From Oscarella lobularis (lineage: Eukaryota; Porifera; Homoscleromorpha; Homosclerophorida; Oscarellidae), in contig NC_089179.1 of NCBI RefSeq assembly GCF_947507565.1, positions 1,426,681-1,490,680 of the forward strand: a stretch of DNA of 64,000 nucleotides, in the 5' to 3' direction. This document shows positions 46,601 to 61,600 of the stretch, piece after piece; positions within the stretch are counted from its first letter, which is position 1, and each line of letters starts with the position of its first letter. The position numbers and the translations under genes are program-made. The notes beneath the pieces are model-generated. The model was not told the DNA's origin and did not search any database. It was given only the letters and a program-made list of their open reading frames with translations.

Positions 46601-49600
46601 TGGCCTTTAGAATCAAAGGTTATGCACTCAATTTTATATTTAGGTCTTTAGAATCAAAGATTAGGCCCTCAATTTAATATTGACGACTTTAGAATCAAAG
46701 GTTATGCACTCAGTTTTATATTTAGGTCTTTAGAATAAAAGATTAGGCCCTGAATTTAAAGTTTAGGCCTTTAGAATCAAAGATTAGGCCCTCAATTTAA
46801 TACTTAGGCCTTTATAATCAAAGATTAGTCCCTCAATTTAACATTTAGGCTCTGTGAATCAAAGATTAGGCCCTCAATTTATTACTGAGGCCTTTAGAAT
46901 CAAAGATTAGGCCCTCAATTTAATATTTAGGCCCTGTGAATCAGAGATTAGGTCCTCAATTTAATATTTTCGCCTTTAGAATCAAAGATTAGGCTCTTAA
47001 TTTAATATTTGGCATTTAGAATCAAAGATTAGGCCCTCAATTTAATATTTAGGCCTTTAGAATCAAAGATTAGCCCTCAATTTGAAGTTTAGGCATTTAG
47101 AATCAAAGATTAGGCCCTCAATTTAATATTTAGAACTTTAGAATCAAAGATTAGGCCCTCAATTTAAAGTTTAGGTCTTTCGAATCAAAGATTAGGCCCT
47201 CAATTTAATATTTACGACTTTAGAATCAAAGATTAGGCCCTTAATTTAATATTTAGGACTTTAGAATCAAAGGTTATGCACTCAATTTTATATTTAGGCT
47301 CTTTGAATCAAAGATTAGGCCCTCAATTTAATATTTTGGCCTTTAGAATCAAAGATTAGGCCCTTAATTTAATATTTGGCATTTAGAATCAAAGATTAGG
47401 CCCTCAATTTAATGTTTAGGCCTTTAGAATCAAAGATTAGGTCCTCAATTTAATACTTAGGCCTTTATAATCAAAGATTAGTCCCTCAATTTAACATTTA
47501 GGCTCTGTGAATCAAAGATTATGCCCTCAATTTATTACTGAGGCCTTTAGAATCAAAGATTAGGCCCTCAATTTAATATTTAGGCCCTGTGAATCAGAGA
47601 TTAGGCCCTCAATTTAATATTTTGGCCTTTAGAATCAAAGATTAGGCTCTTAATTTAATATTTGGCATTTAGAATCAAAGATTAGGCCCTCAATTTAATA
47701 TCTAGGCCTTTAGAATCAAAGATTAGGCACTCAATTTTATATTTAGGTCTTTAGAATCAAAGATTAGGCCCTCAATTTAATATTTTGGCCTTTAGAATCA
47801 AAGATTAGGCCCTCAATTTAATATTTACGACTTTAGAATCAAAGGTTATGCACTCAGTTTTATATTTAGGTCTTTAGAATCAAAGATTAGGCCCTCAATT
47901 TAATATTTGGGACTTTAGAATCAAAGGTTATGCACTCAATTTTTTATTTAGGTCTTTAGAATCAAAGATTAGGCCCTCAATTTAATACTTAGGCCTTTAT
48001 AATCAAAGATTAGTCCCTCAATTTAACATTTACGCTCTGTGAATCAAAGATTAGGCCCTGAATTTATTACTGAGGCCTTTAGAATCAAAGATTAGGCCCT
48101 CAATTTAATATTTACGACTTTAGAATCAAAGGTTATGCACTCAATTTTTTATTTAGGTCTTTAGAATCAAAGATTAGGCCCTCAATTTAAAGTTTAGGCC
48201 TTTAGAATCTAAGATTAGGCTCTCAATTTAATATTTAGGCCCTGTGAATCAGAGATTAGGCCCTCAATTTAATATTTTGGCCTTTAGAATCAAAGATTAG
48301 GCCCTTAATTTAATATTTGGCATTTAGAATCAAAGATTAGGCCCTTAATTTAAAGTTTAGGCCTTTAGAATCAAAGATTAGGCCCTCAATTTAATATTTA
48401 GGACCTTAGAATCAAAGGTTATGCACTCAATTTTATATTTAGATCCTTAGAATCAAAGATTAGGTCCTCAATTTAATATTTAGCCTTTAGAATCAAAGAT
48501 TAGGCTCTCAATTTAATACTTAGGCCTTTAGAATGAAAGATTAGGCCCTCAATTTAATACTTAGGCCTTTATAATCAAAGATTAGTCCCTCAATTTAACA
48601 TTTAGGCTCTGTGAATCAAAGATTAGGCCCTCAATTTATTACTGAGGCCTTTAGAATCAAAGATTAGGCCCTCAATTTAATATTTAGGCCCTGTGAATCA
48701 GAGATTAGGCCCTCAATTTAATATTTTGGCCTTTAGAATCAAAGATTAGGCTCCTAATTTAATATTTGGCATTTAGAATCAAAGATTAGGTCCTCAATTT
48801 AACATTTAGGCCTTTAGAATCAAAGATTAGGCACTCAATTTTATATTTAGGTCTTTAGAATCAAAGATTAGGCCCTCAATTTAAAGTTTAGGCCTTTAGA
48901 ATCAAAGATTAGGTCCTCAATTTAAAGTTTAGGTCTTTCGAATCAAAGATTATACCCTCAATTTAATATTTAGGACTTTAGAATCAAAGGTTATGAACTC
49001 AATTTTATATTTAGGTCTTTAGAATCAAAGATTAGGTCCTCAATTTAATATTTAGCCTTTAGATTCAAAGATTATGCTCTCAATTTAATACTTAGGCCTT
49101 TAGAATCAAAGATTAGGCCCTCAATTTAATATTTAGGCCTTTAGAATCAAAGATTAGGCACTCAATTTTATATTTAGTTCTTTAGAATCAAAGATTAGGT
49201 CCTCAATTTAATATTTAGGCTTTAGAATCAAAGATTATGTTCTCAATTTAATACTTAGGCCTTTAGAATCAAAGATTAGGCCCTCAATTTAATATTTAGG
49301 ACTTTAGAATCAAAGGTTATGCACTCAATTTATTTTTAGGTCTTTAGAATCAGAGATTAGGCCCTCAATTTAAAGTTTAGGCCTTTAGAATCAAAGATTA
49401 GGCCCTCAATTTAATATTTTGGCCTTTAGAATCAAAGATTAGGCCCTCAATTTAATATTTACGACTTTAGAATCAAAGGTTATGCACTCAGTTTTATATT
49501 TAGGTCTTTAGAATCAAAGATTAGGCCCTCAATTTAAAGTTTAGACCTTTAGGATCAAAGATTAGGCCCTCAATTTAATACTTAGGCCTCTAGAATCAAA

Positions 49601-52600
49601 GATTAGTCCCTCAATTTAACATTTAGGCCCTGTGAATCAAGGATTAGGCCCTCAATTTAAAGTTTAGGCCTTTAGAATCAAAGATTAGGCCCTCAATTTA
49701 ATATTTTGGCTTTTAGAATCAAAGATTAGGCCCTTAATTTAATATTTGGCATTTAGAATCAAAGATTAGGCCCTCAATTTAAAGTTTAGGCCTTTAGAAT
49801 CAAAAATTAGGCCCTCAATTTAATACTGAGGCCTTTAGAATCAAAGATTAGGCCCTCAATTTAATATTTAGGCCCTGTTAATCAGAGATTAGGCCCTCAA
49901 TTTAAGATTTTGGCCTTTAGAATCAAAGATTAGGCTCTTAATTTAAAGTTTAGGCCTTTAGAATCAAAGATTAGGCCCTCAATTTAATATTTAGGCCCTG
50001 TTAATCAGAGATTAGGCCCTCAATTTAAGATTTTGGCCTTTAGAATCAAAGATTAGGCTCTTAATTTAATATTTGGCATTTAGAATCAAAGATTAGGCCC
50101 TGTTTAATATTTAGGCCTTTAGAATCAAAGATTAGGCACTCAATTTTATATTTAGGTCTTTAGAATCAAAGATTAGGCCCTTAATTTAAAGTTTAGGCCT
50201 TTAGAATCAAAGATTAGGCCCTCAATTTAATATTTTGGCCTTTAGAATCAAAGGTTATGCACTCAATTTTATATTTAGGTCTTTAGAATCAAAGATTAGG
50301 CCCTCAATTTAATATTGACGACTTTAGAATCAAAGGTTATGCACTCAGTTTTATATTTAGGTCTTTAGAATAAAAGATTAGGCCCTGAATTTAAAGTTTA
50401 GGCCTTTAGAATCAAAGATTAGGCCCTCAATTTAATACTTAGGCCTTTATAATCAAAGATTAGTCCCTCAATTTAACATTTAGGCTCTGTGAATCAAAGA
50501 TTAGGCCCTCAATTTATTACTGAGGCCTTTAGAATCAAAGATTAGGCCCTCAATTTAATATTTAGGCCCTGTGAATCAGAGATTAGGTCCTCAATTTAAT
50601 ATTTTCGCCTTTAGAATCAAAGATTAGGCTCTTAATTTAATATTTGGCATTTAGAATCAAAGATTAGGCCCTCAATTTAATATTTAGGCCTTTAGAATCA
50701 AAGATTAGCCCCTCAATTTGAAGTTTAGGCATTTAGAATCAAAGATTAGGCCCTCAATTTAATATTTAGAACTTTAGAATCAAAGATTAGGCCCTCAATT
50801 TAAAGTTTAGGTCTTTCGAATCAAAGATTAGGCCCTCAATTTAATATTTACGACTTTAGAATCAAAGATTAGGCCCTTAATTTAATATTTAGGACTTTAG
50901 AATCAAAGGTTATGCACTCAATTTTATATTTAGGCTCTTTGAATCAAAGATTAGGCCCTCAATTTAATATTTTGGTCTTTAGAATCAAAGATTAGGCCCT
51001 TAATTTAATATTTGGCATTTAGAATCAAAGATTAGGCCCTCAATTTAATGTTTAGGCCTTTAGAATCAAAGATTAGGTCCTCAATTTAATACTTAGGCCT
51101 TTATAATCAAAGATTAGTCCCTCAATTTAACATTTAGGCTCTGTGAATCAAAGATTATGCCCTCAATTTATTACTGAGGCCTTTAGAATCAAAGATTAGG
51201 CCCTCAATTTAATATTTAGGCCCTGTGAATCAGAGATTAGGCCCTCAATTTAATATTTTGGCCTTTAGAATCAAAGATTAGGCTCTTAATTTAATATTTG
51301 GCATTTAGAATCAAAGATTAGGCCCTCAATTTAATATCTAGGCCTTTAGAATCAAAGATTAGGCACTCAATTTTATATTTAGGTCTTTAGAATCAAAGAT
51401 TAGGCCCTCAATTTAATATTTTGGCCTTTAGAATCAAAGATTAGGCCCTCAATTTAATATTTACGACTTTAGAATCAAAGGTTATGCACTCAGTTTTATA
51501 TTTAGGTCTTTAGAATCAAAGATTAGGCCCTCAATTTAATATTTGGGACTTTAGAATCAAAGGTTATGCACTCAATTTTTTATTTAGGTCTTTAGAATCA
51601 AAGATTAGGCCCTCAATTTAATACTTAGGCCTTTATAATCAAAGATTAGTCCCTCAATTTAACATTTACGCTCTGTGAATCAAAGATTAGGCCCTGAATT
51701 TATTACTGAGGCCTTTAGAATCAAAGATTAGGCCCTCAATTTAATATTTAGGACTTTAGAATCAAAGGTTATGCACTCAATTTTTTATTTATGTCTTTAG
51801 AATCAAAGATTAGGCCCTCAATTTAAAGTTTAGGCCTTTAGAATCTAAGATTAGGCTCTCAATTTAATATTTAGGCCCTGTGAATCAGAGATTAGGCCCT
51901 CAATTTAATATTTTGGCCTTTAGAATCAAAGATTAGGCCCTTAATTTAATATTTGGCATTTAGAATCAAAGATTAGGCCCTTAATTTAAAGTTTAGGCCT
52001 TTAGAATCAAAGATTAGGCCCTCAATTTAATATTTAGGACCTTAGAATCAAAGGTTATGCACTCAATTTTATATTTAGGTCCTTAGAATCAAAGATTAGG
52101 TCCTCAATTTAATATTTAGCCTTTAGAATCAAAGATTAGGCTCTCAATTTAATACTTAGGCCTTTAGAATGAAAGATTAGGCCCTCAATTTAATACTTAG
52201 GCCTTTATAATCAAAGATTAGTCCCTCAATTTAACATTTAGGCTCTGTGAATCAAAGATTAGGCCCTCAATTTATTACTGAGGCCTTTAGAATCAAAGAT
52301 TAGGCCCTCAATTTAATATTTAGGCCCTGTGAATCAGAGATTAGGCCCTCAATTTAATATTTTGGCCTTTAGAATCAAAGATTAGGCTCTAATTTAATAT
52401 TTGGCATTTAGAATCAAAGATTAGGTCCTCAATTTAACATTTAGGCCTTTAGAATCAAAGATTAGGCACTCAATTTTATATTTAGGTCTTTAGAATCAAA
52501 GATTAGGCCCTCAATTTAAAGTTTAGGCCTTTAGAATCAAAGATTAGGCCCTCAATTTAAAGTTTAGGTCTTTCGAATCAAAGATTATACCCTCAATTTA

Positions 52601-55600
52601 ATATTTAGGACTTTAGAATCAAAGGTTATGAACTCAATTTTATATTTAGGTCTTTAGAATCAAAGATTAGGTCCTCAATTTAATATTTAGCCTTTAGATT
52701 CAAAGATTATGCTCTCAATTTAATACTTAGGCCTTTAGAATCAAAGATTAGGCCCTCAATTTAATATTTAGGCCTTTAGAATCAAAGATTAGGCACTCAA
52801 TTTTATATTTAGGTCTTTAGAATCAAAGATTAGGCCCTTAATTTAAAGTTTAGGCCTTTAGAATCAAAGATTAGGCCCTCAATTTAATATTTTGGCCTTT
52901 AGAATCAAAGATTAGGCCCTCAATTTAATATTTACGACTTTAGAATCAAAGGTTATGCACTCAGTTTTATATTTAGGTCTTTAGAATCAAAGATTAGGCC
53001 CTCAATTTAAAGTTTAGACCTTTAGGATCAAAGATTAGGCCCTCAATTTAATACTTAGGCCTCTAGAATCAAAGATTAGTCCCTCAATTTAACATTTAGG
53101 CCCTGTGAATCAAGGATTAGGCCCTCAATTTAAAGTTTAGGCCTTTAGAATCAAAGATTAGGCCCTCAATTTAATATTTAGGACTTTAGAATCAAAGGTT
53201 ATGCACTCAATTTATTTTTAGGTCTTTAGAATCAAAGATTAGGCCCTCAATTTAAAGTTTAGGCCTTTAGAATCAAAGGTTATGCACTCAATTTTATATT
53301 TAGGTCTTTAGAATCAAAGATTAGGCCCTCAATTTAATATTGACGACTTTTGAATCAAAGGTTATGCACTGAGTTTTATATTTAGGTCTTTAGAATAAAA
53401 GATTAGGCTCTGAATTTAAAGTTTAGGCCTTTAGAATCAAAGATTAGGCCCTCAATTTAATACTTAGGCCTTTATAATCAAAGATTAGTCCCTCAATTTA
53501 ACATTTAGGCTCTGTGAATCAAAGATTAGGCCCTCAATTTATTACTGAGGCCTTTAGAATCAAAGATTAGGCCCTCAATTTAATATTTAGGCCCTGTGAA
53601 TCAGAGATTAGGTCCTCAATTTAATATTTTCGCCTTTAGAATCAAAGATTAGGCTCTTAATTTAATATTTGGCATTTAGAATCAAAGATTAGGCCCTCAA
53701 TTTAATATTTAGGCCTTTAGAATCAAAGATTAGCCCTCAATTTGAAGTTTAGGCATTTAGAATCAAAGATTAGGCCCTCAATTTAATATTTAGAACTTTA
53801 GAATCAAAGATTAGGCCCTCAATTTAAAGTTTAGGTCTTTCGAATCAAAGATTAGGCCCTCAATTTAATATTTACGACTTTAGAATCAAAGATTAGGCCC
53901 TTAATTTAATATTTAGGACTTTAGAATCAAAGGTTATGCACTCAATTTTATATTTAGGCTCTTTGAATCAAAGATTAGGCCCTCAATTTAATATTTTGGC
54001 CTTTAGAATCAAAGATTAGGCCCTTAATTTAATATTTGGCATTTAGAATCAAAGATTAGGCCCTCAATTTAATGTTTAGGCCTTTAGAATCAAAGATTAG
54101 GTCCTCAATTTAATACTTAGGCCTTTATAATCAAAGATTAGTCCCTCAATTTAACATTTAGGCTCTGTGAATCAAAGATTATGCCCTCAATTTATTACTG
54201 AGGCCTTTAGAATCAAAGATTAGGCCCTCAATTTAATATTTAGGCCCTGTGAATCAGAGATTAGGCCCTCAATTTAATATTTTGGCCTTTAGAATCAAAG
54301 ATTAGGCTCTTAATTTAATATTTGGCATTTAGAATCAAAGATTAGGCCCTCAATTTAATATCTAGGCCTTTAGAATCAAAGATTAGGCACTCAATTTTAT
54401 ATTTAGGTCTTTAGAATCAAAGATTAGGCCCTCAATTTAATATTTTGGCCTTTAGAATCAAAGATTAGGCCCTCAATTTAATATTTACGACTTTAGAATC
54501 AAAGGTTATGCACTCAGTTTTATATTTAGGTCTTTAGAATCAAAGATTAGGCCCTCAATTTAATATTTGGGACTTTAGAATCAAAGGTTATGCACTCAAT
54601 TTTTTATTTAGGTCTTTAGAATCAAAGATTAGGCCCTCAATTTAATACTTAGGCCTTTATAATCAAAGATTAGTCCCTCAATTTAACATTTACGCTCTGT
54701 GAATCAAAGATTAGGCCCTGAATTTATTACTGAGGCCTTTAGAATCAAAGATTAGGCCCTCAATTTAATATTTAGGACTTTAGAATCAAAGGTTATGCAC
54801 TCAATTTTTTATTTAGGTCTTTAGAATCAAAGATTAGGCCCTCAATTTAAAGTTTAGGCCTTTAGAATCTAAGATTAGGCTCTCAATTTAATATTTAGGC
54901 CCTGTGAATCAGAGATTAGGCCCTCAATTTAATATTTTGGCCTTTAGAATCAAAGATTAGGCCCTTAATTTAATATTTGGCATTTAGAATCAAAGATTAG
55001 GCCCTTAATTTAAAGTTTAGGCCTTTAGAATCAAAGATTAGGCCCTCAATTTAATATTTAGGACCTTAGAATCAAAGGTTATGCACTCAATTTTATATTT
55101 AGATCCTTAGAATCAAAGATTAGGTCCTCAATTTAATATTTAGCCTTTAGAATCAAAGATTAGGCTCTCAATTTAATACTTAGGCCTTTAGAATGAAAGA
55201 TTAGGCCCTCAATTTAATACTTAGGCCTTTATAATCAAAGATTAGTCCCTCAATTTAACATTTAGGCTCTGTGAATCAAAGATTAGGCCCTCAATTTATT
55301 ACTGAGGCCTTTAGAATCAAAGATTAGGCCCTCAATTTAATATTTAGGCCCTGTGAATCAGAGATTAGGCCCTCAATTTAATATTTTGGCCTTTAGAATC
55401 AAAGATTAGGCTCCTAATTTAATATTTGGCATTTAGAATCAAAGATTAGGTCCTCAATTTAACATTTAGGCCTTTAGAATCAAAGATTAGGCACTCAATT
55501 TTATATTTAGGTCTTTAGAATCAAAGATTAGGCCCTCAATTTAAAGTTTAGGCCTTTAGAATCAAAGATTAGGTCCTCAATTTAAAGTTTAGGTCTTTCG

Positions 55601-58600
55601 AATCAAAGATTATACCCTCAATTTAATATTTAGGACTTTAGAATCAAAGGTTATGAACTCAATTTTATATTTAGGTCTTTAGAATCAAAGATTAGGTCCT
55701 CAATTTAATATTTAGCCTTTAGATTCAAAGATTATGCTCTCAATTTAATACTTAGGCCTTTAGAATCAAAGATTAGGCCCTCAATTTAATATTTAGGCCT
55801 TTAGAATCAAAGATTAGGCACTCAATTTTATATTTAGGTCTTTAGAATCAAAGATTAGGCCCTTAATTTAAAGTTCAGGCCTTTAGAATCAAAGATTAGG
55901 CCCTCAATTTAATATTTTGGCCTTTAGAATCAAAGATTAGGCCCTCAATTTAATATTTACGACTTTAGAATCAAAGGTTATGCACTCAGTTTTATATTTA
56001 GGTCTTTAGAATCAAAGATTAGGCCCTCAATTTAAAGTTTAGACCTTTAGGATCAAAGATTAGGCCCTCAATTTAATACTTAGGCCTCTAGAATCAAAGA
56101 TTAGTCCCTCAATTTAACATTTAGGCCCTGTGAATCAAGGATTAGGCCCTCAATTTAAAGTTTAGGCCTTTAGAATCAAAGATTAGGCCCTCAATTTAAT
56201 ATTTAGGACTTTAGAATCAAAGGTTATGCACTCAATTTATTTTTAGGTCTTTAGAATCAAAGATTAGGCCCTCAATTTAAAGTTTAGGCCTTTAGAATCA
56301 AAGATTAGGCTCTCAATTTAATATTTAGGCTCTGTGAATCAGAGATTAGGCCCTCAATTTAATATTTTGGCTTTTAGAATCAAAGATTAGGCCCTCAATT
56401 TATTACTGAGGCCTTTAGAATCAAAGATTAGGCCCTCAATTTAATATTTAGGCCCTGTTAATCAGAGATTAGGCCCTCAATTTAAGATTTTGGCCTTTAG
56501 AATCAAAGATTAGGCTCTTAATTTAATATTTGGCATTTAGAATCAAAGATTAGGCCCTCAATTTAATATTTAGGCCTTTAGAATCAAAGATTAGGCACTC
56601 AATTTTATATTTAGGTCTTTAGAATCAAAGATTAGGCCCTTAATTTAAAGTTTAGGCCTTTAGAATCAAAGATTAGGCCCTCAATTTAATATTTTGGCCT
56701 TTAGAATCAAAGGTTATGCACTCAATTTTATATTTAGGTCTTTAGAATCAAAGATTAGGCCCTCAATTTAATATTGACGACTTTAGAATCAAAGGTTATG
56801 CACTCAGTTTTATATTTAGGTCTTTAGAATAAAAGATTAGGCCCTGAATTTAAAGTTTAGGCCTTTAGAATCAAAGATTAGGCCCTCAATTTAATACTTA
56901 GGCCTTTATAATCAAAGATTAGTCCCTCAATTTAACATTTAGGCTCTGTGAATCAAAGATTAGGCCCTCAATTTATTACTGAGGCCTTTAGAATCAAAGA
57001 TTAGGCCCTCAATTTAATATTTAGGCCCTGTGAATCAGAGATTAGGTCCTCAATTTAATATTTTCGCCTTTAGAATCAAAGATTAGGCTCTTAATTTAAT
57101 ATTTGGCATTTAGAATCAAAGATTAGGCCCTCAATTTAATATTTAGGCCTTTAGAATCAAAGATTAGCCCCTCAATTTGAAGTTTAGGCATTTAGAATCA
57201 AAGATTAGGCCCTCAATTTAATATTTAGAACTTTAGAATCAAAGATTAGGCCCTCAATTTAAAGTTTAGGCCTTTAGAATCAAAGATTAGGTCCTCAATT
57301 TAATACTTAGGCCTTTATAATCAAAGATTAGTCCCTCAATTTAACATTTAGGCTCTGTGAATCAAAGATTATGCCCTCAATTTATTACTGAGGCCTTTAG
57401 AATCAAATATTAGGCCCTCAATTTAATATTTAGGCGCTCTGAATCAGAGATTAGGCCCTCAATTTAATATTTTGACCTTTAGAATCAAAGATTAGGCTCT
57501 TAATTTAATATTTGGCATTTAGAATCAAAGATTAGGCCCTCAATTTAATATCTAGGTTTTTAGAATCAAAGATTAGGCACTCAATTTTATATTTAGGTCT
57601 TTAGAATCAAAGATTAGGCTCTCAATTTAATATTTTGGCCTTTAGAATCAAAGATTAGGCCCTCAATTTAATATTTACGACTTTAGAATCAAAGGTTATG
57701 CACTCAGTTTTATATTTAGGTCTTTAGAATCAAAGATTAGGCCCTCAATTTAATATTTGGGACTTTAGAATCAAAGGTTATGCACTCAATTTTTTATTTA
57801 GGTCTTTAGAATCAAAGATTAGGCCCTCAATTTAATACTTAGGCCTTTATAATCAAAGATTAGTCCCTCAATTTAACATTTACGCTCTGTGAATCAAAGA
57901 TTATTCCCTGAATTTATTACTGAGGCCTTTAGAATCAAAGATTAGGCCCTCAATTTAATATTTAGGACTTTAGAATCAAAGGTTATGCACTCAATTTTTT
58001 ATTTAGGTCTTTAGAATCAAAGATTAGGCCCTCAATTTAAAGTTTAGGCCTTTAGAATCTAAGATTAGGCTCTCAATTTAATATTTAGGCCCTGTGAATC
58101 AGAGATTAGGCCCTCAATTTAATATTTTGGCCTTTAGAATCAAAGATTAGGCCCTTAATTTAATATTTGGCATTTAGAATCAAAGATTAGGCCCTTAATT
58201 TAAAGTTTAGGCCTTTAGAATCAAAGATTAGGCCCTCAATTTAATATTTAGGACCTTAGAATCAAAGGTTATGCACTCAATTTTATATTTAGGTCTTTAG
58301 AATCAAAGATTAGGTCCTCAATTTAATATTTAGCCTTTAGAATCAAAGATTAGGCTCTCAATTTAATACTTAGGCCTTTAGAATGAAAGATTAGGCCCTC
58401 AATTTAATACTTAGGCCTTTATAATCAAAGATTAGTCCCTCAATTTAACATTTAGGCTCTGTGAATCAAAGATTAGGCCCTCAATTTATTACTGAGGCCT
58501 TTAGAATCAAAGATTAGGCCCTCAATTTAATATTTAGGCCCTGTGAATCAGAGATTAGGCCCTCAATTTAATATTTTGGCCTTTAGAATCAAAGATTAGG

Positions 58601-61600
58601 CTCCTAATTTAATATTTGGCATTTAGAATCAAAGATTAGGTCCTCAATTTAACATTTAGGCCTTTATAATCAAAGATTAGCCCCTCAATTTAACATTTAC
58701 GCTCTGTGAATCAAAGATTAGGCCCTGAATTTATTACTGAGGCCTTTAGAATCAAAGATTAGGCCCTCAATTTAATATTTAGGACTTTAGAATCAAAGGT
58801 TATGTACTCAATTTTTTATTTAGGTCTTTAGAATCAAAGATTAGGCCCTCAATTTAAAGTTTAGGCCTTTAGAATCTAAGATTAGGCTCTCAATTTAATA
58901 TTTAGGCCCTGTGAATCAGAGATTAGGCCCTCAATTTAATATTTTGGCCTTTAGAATCAAAGATTAGGCCCTTAATTTAATATTTGGCCTTTAGAATCAA
59001 AGATTAGGCCCTTAATTTAATACTTAGGCCTTTAGAATCAAAGATTAGGCCCTCAATTTAAAGTTTAGGCCTTTAGAATCAAAGATTAGGCCCCCAATTT
59101 AATACTTAGGCCTTTAGAATCAAAGATTAGTTCCTCAATTTAATATTTAGATCTTTAGAATCAAAGATTATGCACTCAATTTTATTCTTAGGTCTTTAGA
59201 AGCAAAGATTAGGCCCTCAATTTAATATTCTGGTCTTTGGAATCAAAGATTAGGCCATCAATTTAATACTGAGGCCTTTAGAATCAAAGATTAGGTCGTC
59301 CTTTAAATATTTAGGCCTTTGGAATCAAAGATTAGGCCCTCAATTTAATACTTAGGCTTTTAGAATCAAAGATTAGTCTCTCAATTTAACATTTAGGCTC
59401 TGTGAATCAAAGATTAGGCCCTCAATTTATTACTGAGGCCTTTAGAATCAAAGATTAGGCCCTCAATTTAATATTTAGGCCCTGTGAATCAGAGATTAGG
59501 CCCTCAATTTAATATTTTGGCCTTTAGAATCAAAGATTAGGCCCTTAATTTAATACTTAGGCCTTTAGAATCAAAGATTAGTCCCTCAATTTAACATTTA
59601 GGCCCTGTGAATCAAGGATTAGGCCCTCAATTTAAAGTTAAGGCCTTTAGAATCAAAGATTAGGCCCTCAATTTAATATTTAGGACTTTAGAATCAAAGG
59701 TTATGCACTCAATTTTATATTTAAGTCTTTAGAATCAAAATTAGGTCCTCAATTTAATATTTAGCCTTTAGAATCAAAGATTAGGCCCTCAATTTAAAGT
59801 TTAGGCCTTTAGAATCAAAGATTAGGCCCTCAATTTAATACTTAGGCCTTTAGAATCAAAGATTAGTCCCTCAATTTAACATTTAGGCTCTGTGAATCAA
59901 AGATTAGGCCCTGAATTTAATACTTAGGCCTTTAAAATCAAAGATTAAGCCATGAATTTAATATTTGGCTTTTAGAATCAAAGATTAGGCCCTCAATTTA
60001 ATATTTAGGACTTTAGAATCAAATATTAGGTTCTCAGTTTAATATTTAGCCTTTAGAATCAAAGATTAGGCCCTCAATTTAATATCTCTTCCTTTGGCAG
60101 GAGTACTTTATAGCTGATGCCAGTGAGGGCCAGGTGTTCGTGGCCGTCAATCACGCGACGAACAGCACGAATCTCTACATATCCCAAGCGATGGGTCACC
60201 GATTTTCTCTCTCGCTCGAACGAGCGCTCTACCACAATCCTCGCACGGGCACGTCGCCGTCTTGGTACAATCGCTACGTTCCCTTTCGTCTGCTCGACTT
60301 CGAACGGATCGCCGCTCTGCGCGGCGTCTACGTGGCGACGCAATTGGAAATCGGCCAAGTCGGACAACGTCCTCTTCGTACCGTCATCTCGTTCGACAAA
60401 GGCGGCGAATGGACGTACGTGACGCCGCCTCTTGCCGACGTCAATAACGTTCCCATCAACTGTTTCCTCGTAGGACAATCGCGTGATTATGAATTGCCTT
60501 AGGTATTTTTCTTTTTTAGCCGGACTGCTCGCTTCATTTGGCTCAGGAGTGGGTTCACTATAATCCGTATTCGAGAGCGGAGGAAATATTCTCCAGTCCA
60601 CAAGCTCCCGGTCTGATTATTGCGACGGGCATGCTTGGAAAGACGGTGAGATTCAGCTACGACGTCTACCTTTCAAACAACGGTGGCGTCACATGGCAGC
60701 AGGTACCGTATAAATAGGAGGAGTGAGAGAGTGTATGTTGACTACTTCCTAGAGTCTGCCAGGCGAAAACTATTACAATATGGGTGACCACGGCGGAGTC
60801 ATTGTCGCGATCGACAAATTCCAACCGACCAATCATATTATGTAAGAAACGAAAATATATTAGTATTAAAAAATGGCGAGTGAAGCCTTTTCTATTGATT
60901 GTTAAACTAAAGCTAAATTTTTTAGTAACCACGCCTCTATAAAATTTTTCTTGGGATGTTATATCTATGCTTCCGCTACACTTAAAAAATTATCGGCAGA
61001 ACTCTGATTAGCGGAGGTGGCACGGTCAACGAAATGTTTTTAGGTTTACTGTTGACGAAGGGCTGACGTGGAAACGAAAAAATTTTAGCCAGTTCGACGT
61101 ATACGCGTACGGGATCGTCGCCGAACCAGGCGAACGATCGACGGTCTTCAGCGTCTACGGTGACTATCCAGGAAAACGCGAATGGTAAGAGTCGGGAGTA
61201 TAGAAATGAACATACATATACTGTATGTATAGGGTTATCGTTCGAGTCGATTTGCGCGGTGAATTGGGCAAAGATTGCGCAAAGAAGGACTACGCTCAGT
61301 GGCATCCGTCTGACGAAAGAACGGAGGAGAAAGCCTGCATATTGGGAAGAGACTACGTCTACGAGCGACGACGCAGAACGACCGCTTGTTTCAACGGACG
61401 AAACTACGATCGGGCCATATCGTCGACGAATTGTTCATGTGGCCGAGAAGATTACGAATGGTTTGTCGCGTAAATATATTGGGAGATTTTTGGGGAGGAC
61501 TCGAGATACTTCTTGCAGTGATTTCGGTTTTGAAATGAATTCCGTTGGAGATCCGTGCTTGGCGTCCAATGGTCAGCTACTCGAAATCGTTCCGCCGGTC

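Noticed and set aside
39669-60086. CRISPR-like array or telomere
   Set aside because: Whole units repeat with scattered variants; there are no constant repeats separated by unique spacers. TTAGGC cores are spaced about 20 bp apart in AT-rich units inside an intron, unlike a telomere.
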